DNA from: Streptococcus sp. LQJ-218
Lineage (GTDB): Bacteria; Bacillota; Bacilli; Lactobacillales; Streptococcaceae
Length of the DNA stretch: 39,066 nucleotides
Assembly (NCBI RefSeq): GCF_003428885.1
Contig: NZ_QQRU01000008.1
Span: 25,248-64,313, forward strand
Reading direction: 5' to 3'
Shown here: piece after piece, positions 37,366 to 39,066 of the stretch
Position numbering within the stretch: position 1 is the first letter of the stretch
Layout of the letters: each line of letters starts with the position of its first letter
Translations under genes and position numbers: made by a program
The notes under the pieces: generated by a model
The model's database searches: none
What the model saw: only the letters and a program-made list of their open reading frames with translations
What the model was told of the DNA's origin: nothing

Positions 37366-38304
37366 ATGAGTAACGCAAAAGTTTATGTGATTCATGAAAA
37401 TATTGAATGGACACAGCATTTAGTAAAATGGTTAGAAAAAATACAAGTACCTTATGAATTATGGGATCTGTCGAGTGGGATATTAGATCTTCAAAGTCCA
37501 CCTCCACAAGGAATTTTTTATAATAGGATGTCCGCATCTTCTCATACGAGAGGGCATCGCTATGCACCAGAGTTTACGGAGCAGGTGCTTACATGGCTAG
37601 AGGCTCATGGACGTAAAGTAATTAATGGAACTGGAGCCGTCAACCTAGAAATCAGTAAGGTGAAACAATATTTGAAATTAAATGAATCTGGTATTGAAAC
37701 TCCAGCAACAGTTGCTGTTTTGGGACCGGAAAATATTATTGAAGCAGCAAGAAAATTGAATATCTATCCTTTGATTACCAAGCATAATAGAGCAGGAAAA
37801 GGATTAGGAGTTCAACTTTTCCAAAATGAAGAGGAACTTGAAGATTATGTTAATAGTCCCCTCTTTGAACCTTCAGTGGACGGGATTACCTTGTTACAAG
37901 CCTACATCAAACCAAGTGATGGTCGTATCCGTCGTTCAGAGTTTATCAATCAGAAGTTTCTTTATACTGTTTCAATTGATTCTTCAGATGGTTTCCAACT
38001 TTGTCCAGCAGATGGTTGTCAAATCGGTAAGAGGCCAGAACAACTGGAAACTTCTGAAAAATTCCAAATTATAGAACCTTTACCAGAATCTCAAAAAGAA
38101 GCTTATGAAGCCTTCCTTAAAAATGCTCATATTGATGTGGCAGCGATAGAATGGGTTCAATCAGAAAGCGGAGATATTTATGTGTATGATGTAAATACTA
38201 ATACAAACTATAATCCTACGGCGGAACAGAATGCTGACATCTTTGCTCATCAACATCTGGCTGAATATTTAAAGAGGGAGTTAGAAGTTCTTTATAGTGA
38301 ATGA
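37366..38304 (+). CDS. RimK-like ATP-grasp ligase
   Basis: A 312-aa ATP-grasp protein of the RimK/glutamate-ligase type. The N-terminal pre-ATP-grasp domain (KVYVIHENIEWTQHLVKWLEK) leads to GIFYNRMSASSHTRGHRY near residue 49. A lysine-containing ITKHNRAGKGLGVQLF near residue 140 is the ATP-binding loop. GRIRRSEFINQKFLYTVSID follows near residue 186, and the metal-binding end AIEWVQSESGDIYVYDVNTNTNYNP is near residue 262. The family forms amide bonds between a carboxylate and an amino acid, or adds glutamates to a target. It follows the symporter by 14 bp with RBS AAGGAGA. The product is unknown. Confidence 0.85.
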   Translation: MSNAKVYVIHENIEWTQHLVKWLEKIQVPYELWDLSSGILDLQSPPPQGIFYNRMSASSHTRGHRYAPEFTEQVLTWLEAHGRKVINGTGAVNLEISKVKQYLKLNESGIETPATVAVLGPENIIEAARKLNIYPLITKHNRAGKGLGVQLFQNEEELEDYVNSPLFEPSVDGITLLQAYIKPSDGRIRRSEFINQKFLYTVSIDSSDGFQLCPADGCQIGKRPEQLETSEKFQIIEPLPESQKEAYEAFLKNAHIDVAAIEWVQSESGDIYVYDVNTNTNYNPTAEQNADIFAHQHLAEYLKRELEVLYSE

Positions 38305-38416
38305 TCATCTTGGAAGTTAATCTTTTAAAAATTTGATAATAACTTTCAGATAGAGTGCGATACAAATACTTTTCTTTCAATGTAATAGTTGTCAGCAACA
38401 ACTACTAATATATAAC

Positions 38417-38447
38417 GCCCCTCTGAAGATTTTAATTACAGAGGGGC
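38417..38447. terminator. Hairpin after the ATP-grasp gene
   Basis: GCCCCTCTG pairs with CAGAGGGGC (9 GC-rich bp, 13-nt loop). The following TACATTT is only moderately T-rich, but position and stem strength fit a terminator. Between it and the promoter at 38554 I see nothing else. Confidence 0.6.
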
Positions 38448-38553
38448 TACATTTGTGATGTTCACTCTAATTCCTTATGATTTATGAAATCACTGTATGT
38501 TGAGAATTCCAAGAATACTGAGATTATTTCCCCTTGGTTCCTCAGCTTCCTCC

Positions 38554-38581
38554 TTGACACTTTGCCATCTTTTGATACAAT
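38554..38581 (+). promoter_or_regulatory. Promoter of the phosphorylase gene
   Basis: TTGACA (38554-38559) and TACAAT (38576-38581) are 16 bp apart, with TGA directly before the -10. Transcription should start near 38588. Confidence 0.75.
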
Positions 38582-38606
38582 AGTACAAAATTAGAGGAGG
38601 TAGGCT

Positions 38607-39066
38607 ATGATTCAGAAACATGCGATTCCTATTTTAGAGTTTGATGACAATCCTCAGGCGGTCATTATGCCCAATCACGAGGGACTGGACTTGCACTTGC
38701 CAAAGAAGTGTGTCTATGCTTTTTTAGATGAGGAGATTGACCGCTATGCGGGGGAAGTCGGGGCGGACTGTGTGGGCAAATTCGTTTCTGCCACCAAGAC
38801 CTATCCAGTCTATGTCGTGAACTACAAAGGCGAGGAGATTTGTCTGGCTCAGGCTCCTGTGGGGGCAGCTCCAGCAGCCCAGTTTATGGATTGGTTGATT
38901 GGCTATGGTGTGGAGCAGATTATTTCCACCGGAACCTGTGGTGTGCTGGCTGATATAGAGGAAAACGCCTTTCTCGTTCCTGTTCGTGCTCTGCGAGATG
39001 AAGGAGCTAGTTACCACTATGTGGCCCCTTCCCGTTATATGGAAATGCAGCCAGAGGCTATTGCTG
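38607..39066 (+). CDS. Nucleoside phosphorylase family protein, 3' end beyond the window
   Basis: The first 153 codons of an open frame that runs off the window. The ATG at 38607 follows GAGGAGG. The start MIQKHAIPILEFDDNPQAVIMP is followed by YPVYVVNYKGEEICLAQAPVGAAPAAQFMDWLI and QIISTGTCGVLADIEENAFLVP. The phosphate-loop-like PVGAAPAA and the GTCG core fit the PNP/UDP phosphorylase superfamily, which splits nucleosides with phosphate. Whether it prefers purine or pyrimidine nucleosides cannot be judged from the part seen. Confidence 0.85.
   Translation, partial: MIQKHAIPILEFDDNPQAVIMPNHEGLDLHLPKKCVYAFLDEEIDRYAGEVGADCVGKFVSATKTYPVYVVNYKGEEICLAQAPVGAAPAAQFMDWLIGYGVEQIISTGTCGVLADIEENAFLVPVRALRDEGASYHYVAPSRYMEMQPEAIA

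Noticed and set aside
38305..38606. Possible small protein or attachment site in the last intergenic region.
   Set aside because: No open frame with an RBS was found; only the hairpin and the phosphorylase promoter can be supported.

Overview
The window looks like a chromosomal segment of a mitis-group Streptococcus (S. pneumoniae, S. mitis or a close relative). The reasons are a purC-L-F-M-N-H-D-E-K-B purine cluster followed directly by strH, a GntR regulator, bgaC, a mannose-family PTS, agaS and galM, the order I know from pneumococcus. A YSIRK/LPxTG surface hexosaminidase, choline-binding repeats and extended -10 promoters of the TGnTAnAAT type fit as well. The species call is recall plus inference; no database was searched.

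Positions 1-20940 hold the de novo IMP pathway: purC, purL, purF, purM, purN, purH, purD, purE, purK and purB, all on the + strand. PurBox-like sites lie in front of purC and purD. The pathway is interrupted by three accessory insertions, all in the operon direction. (i) A 605-aa DUF262/DUF1524 (GmrSD-like) protein sits between purN and purH, where I recall a vanZ-like gene in pneumococcus. (ii) An ATPase plus DUF4435/Toprim pair between purH and purD has the composition of the PARIS (AriA/AriB) anti-phage system; a perfect 16-bp direct repeat and an 11-bp inverted repeat bracket it, and it separates purH from what looks like its original terminator. (iii) Two membrane proteins of unknown function flank a decayed gene between purK and purB. 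Three further junctions (purC-purL, purF-purM, purD-purE) carry roughly 200-bp non-coding spacers with partial duplications of the adjacent gene ends or strong RNA-like helices.

Positions 20940-33244 form a host-glycan utilisation locus. StrH (leftward) removes terminal GlcNAc outside the cell. BgaR (leftward) probably controls the divergent bgaC operon. That operon encodes a GH35 beta-galactosidase, PTS enzymes IIB-IIC-IID-IIA, the AgaS sugar-phosphate isomerase and aldose epimerase. cre sites mark the strH and bgaC promoters, and a 111-bp repeat unit separates IIA from agaS.

Positions 33271-39066 are a patchwork of small units. They hold a 5'-truncated choline-binding CAP protein without a signal peptide, a two-VOC-domain dioxygenase-like protein behind an inverted-repeat operator, and a maltose-type O-acetyltransferase. 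A two-gene unit follows with a DAACS amino-acid/dicarboxylate symporter and a RimK-like ATP-grasp ligase, and then the first 153 codons of a nucleoside phosphorylase that runs off the end. I saw no tRNA, rRNA, CRISPR array or intact insertion sequence.
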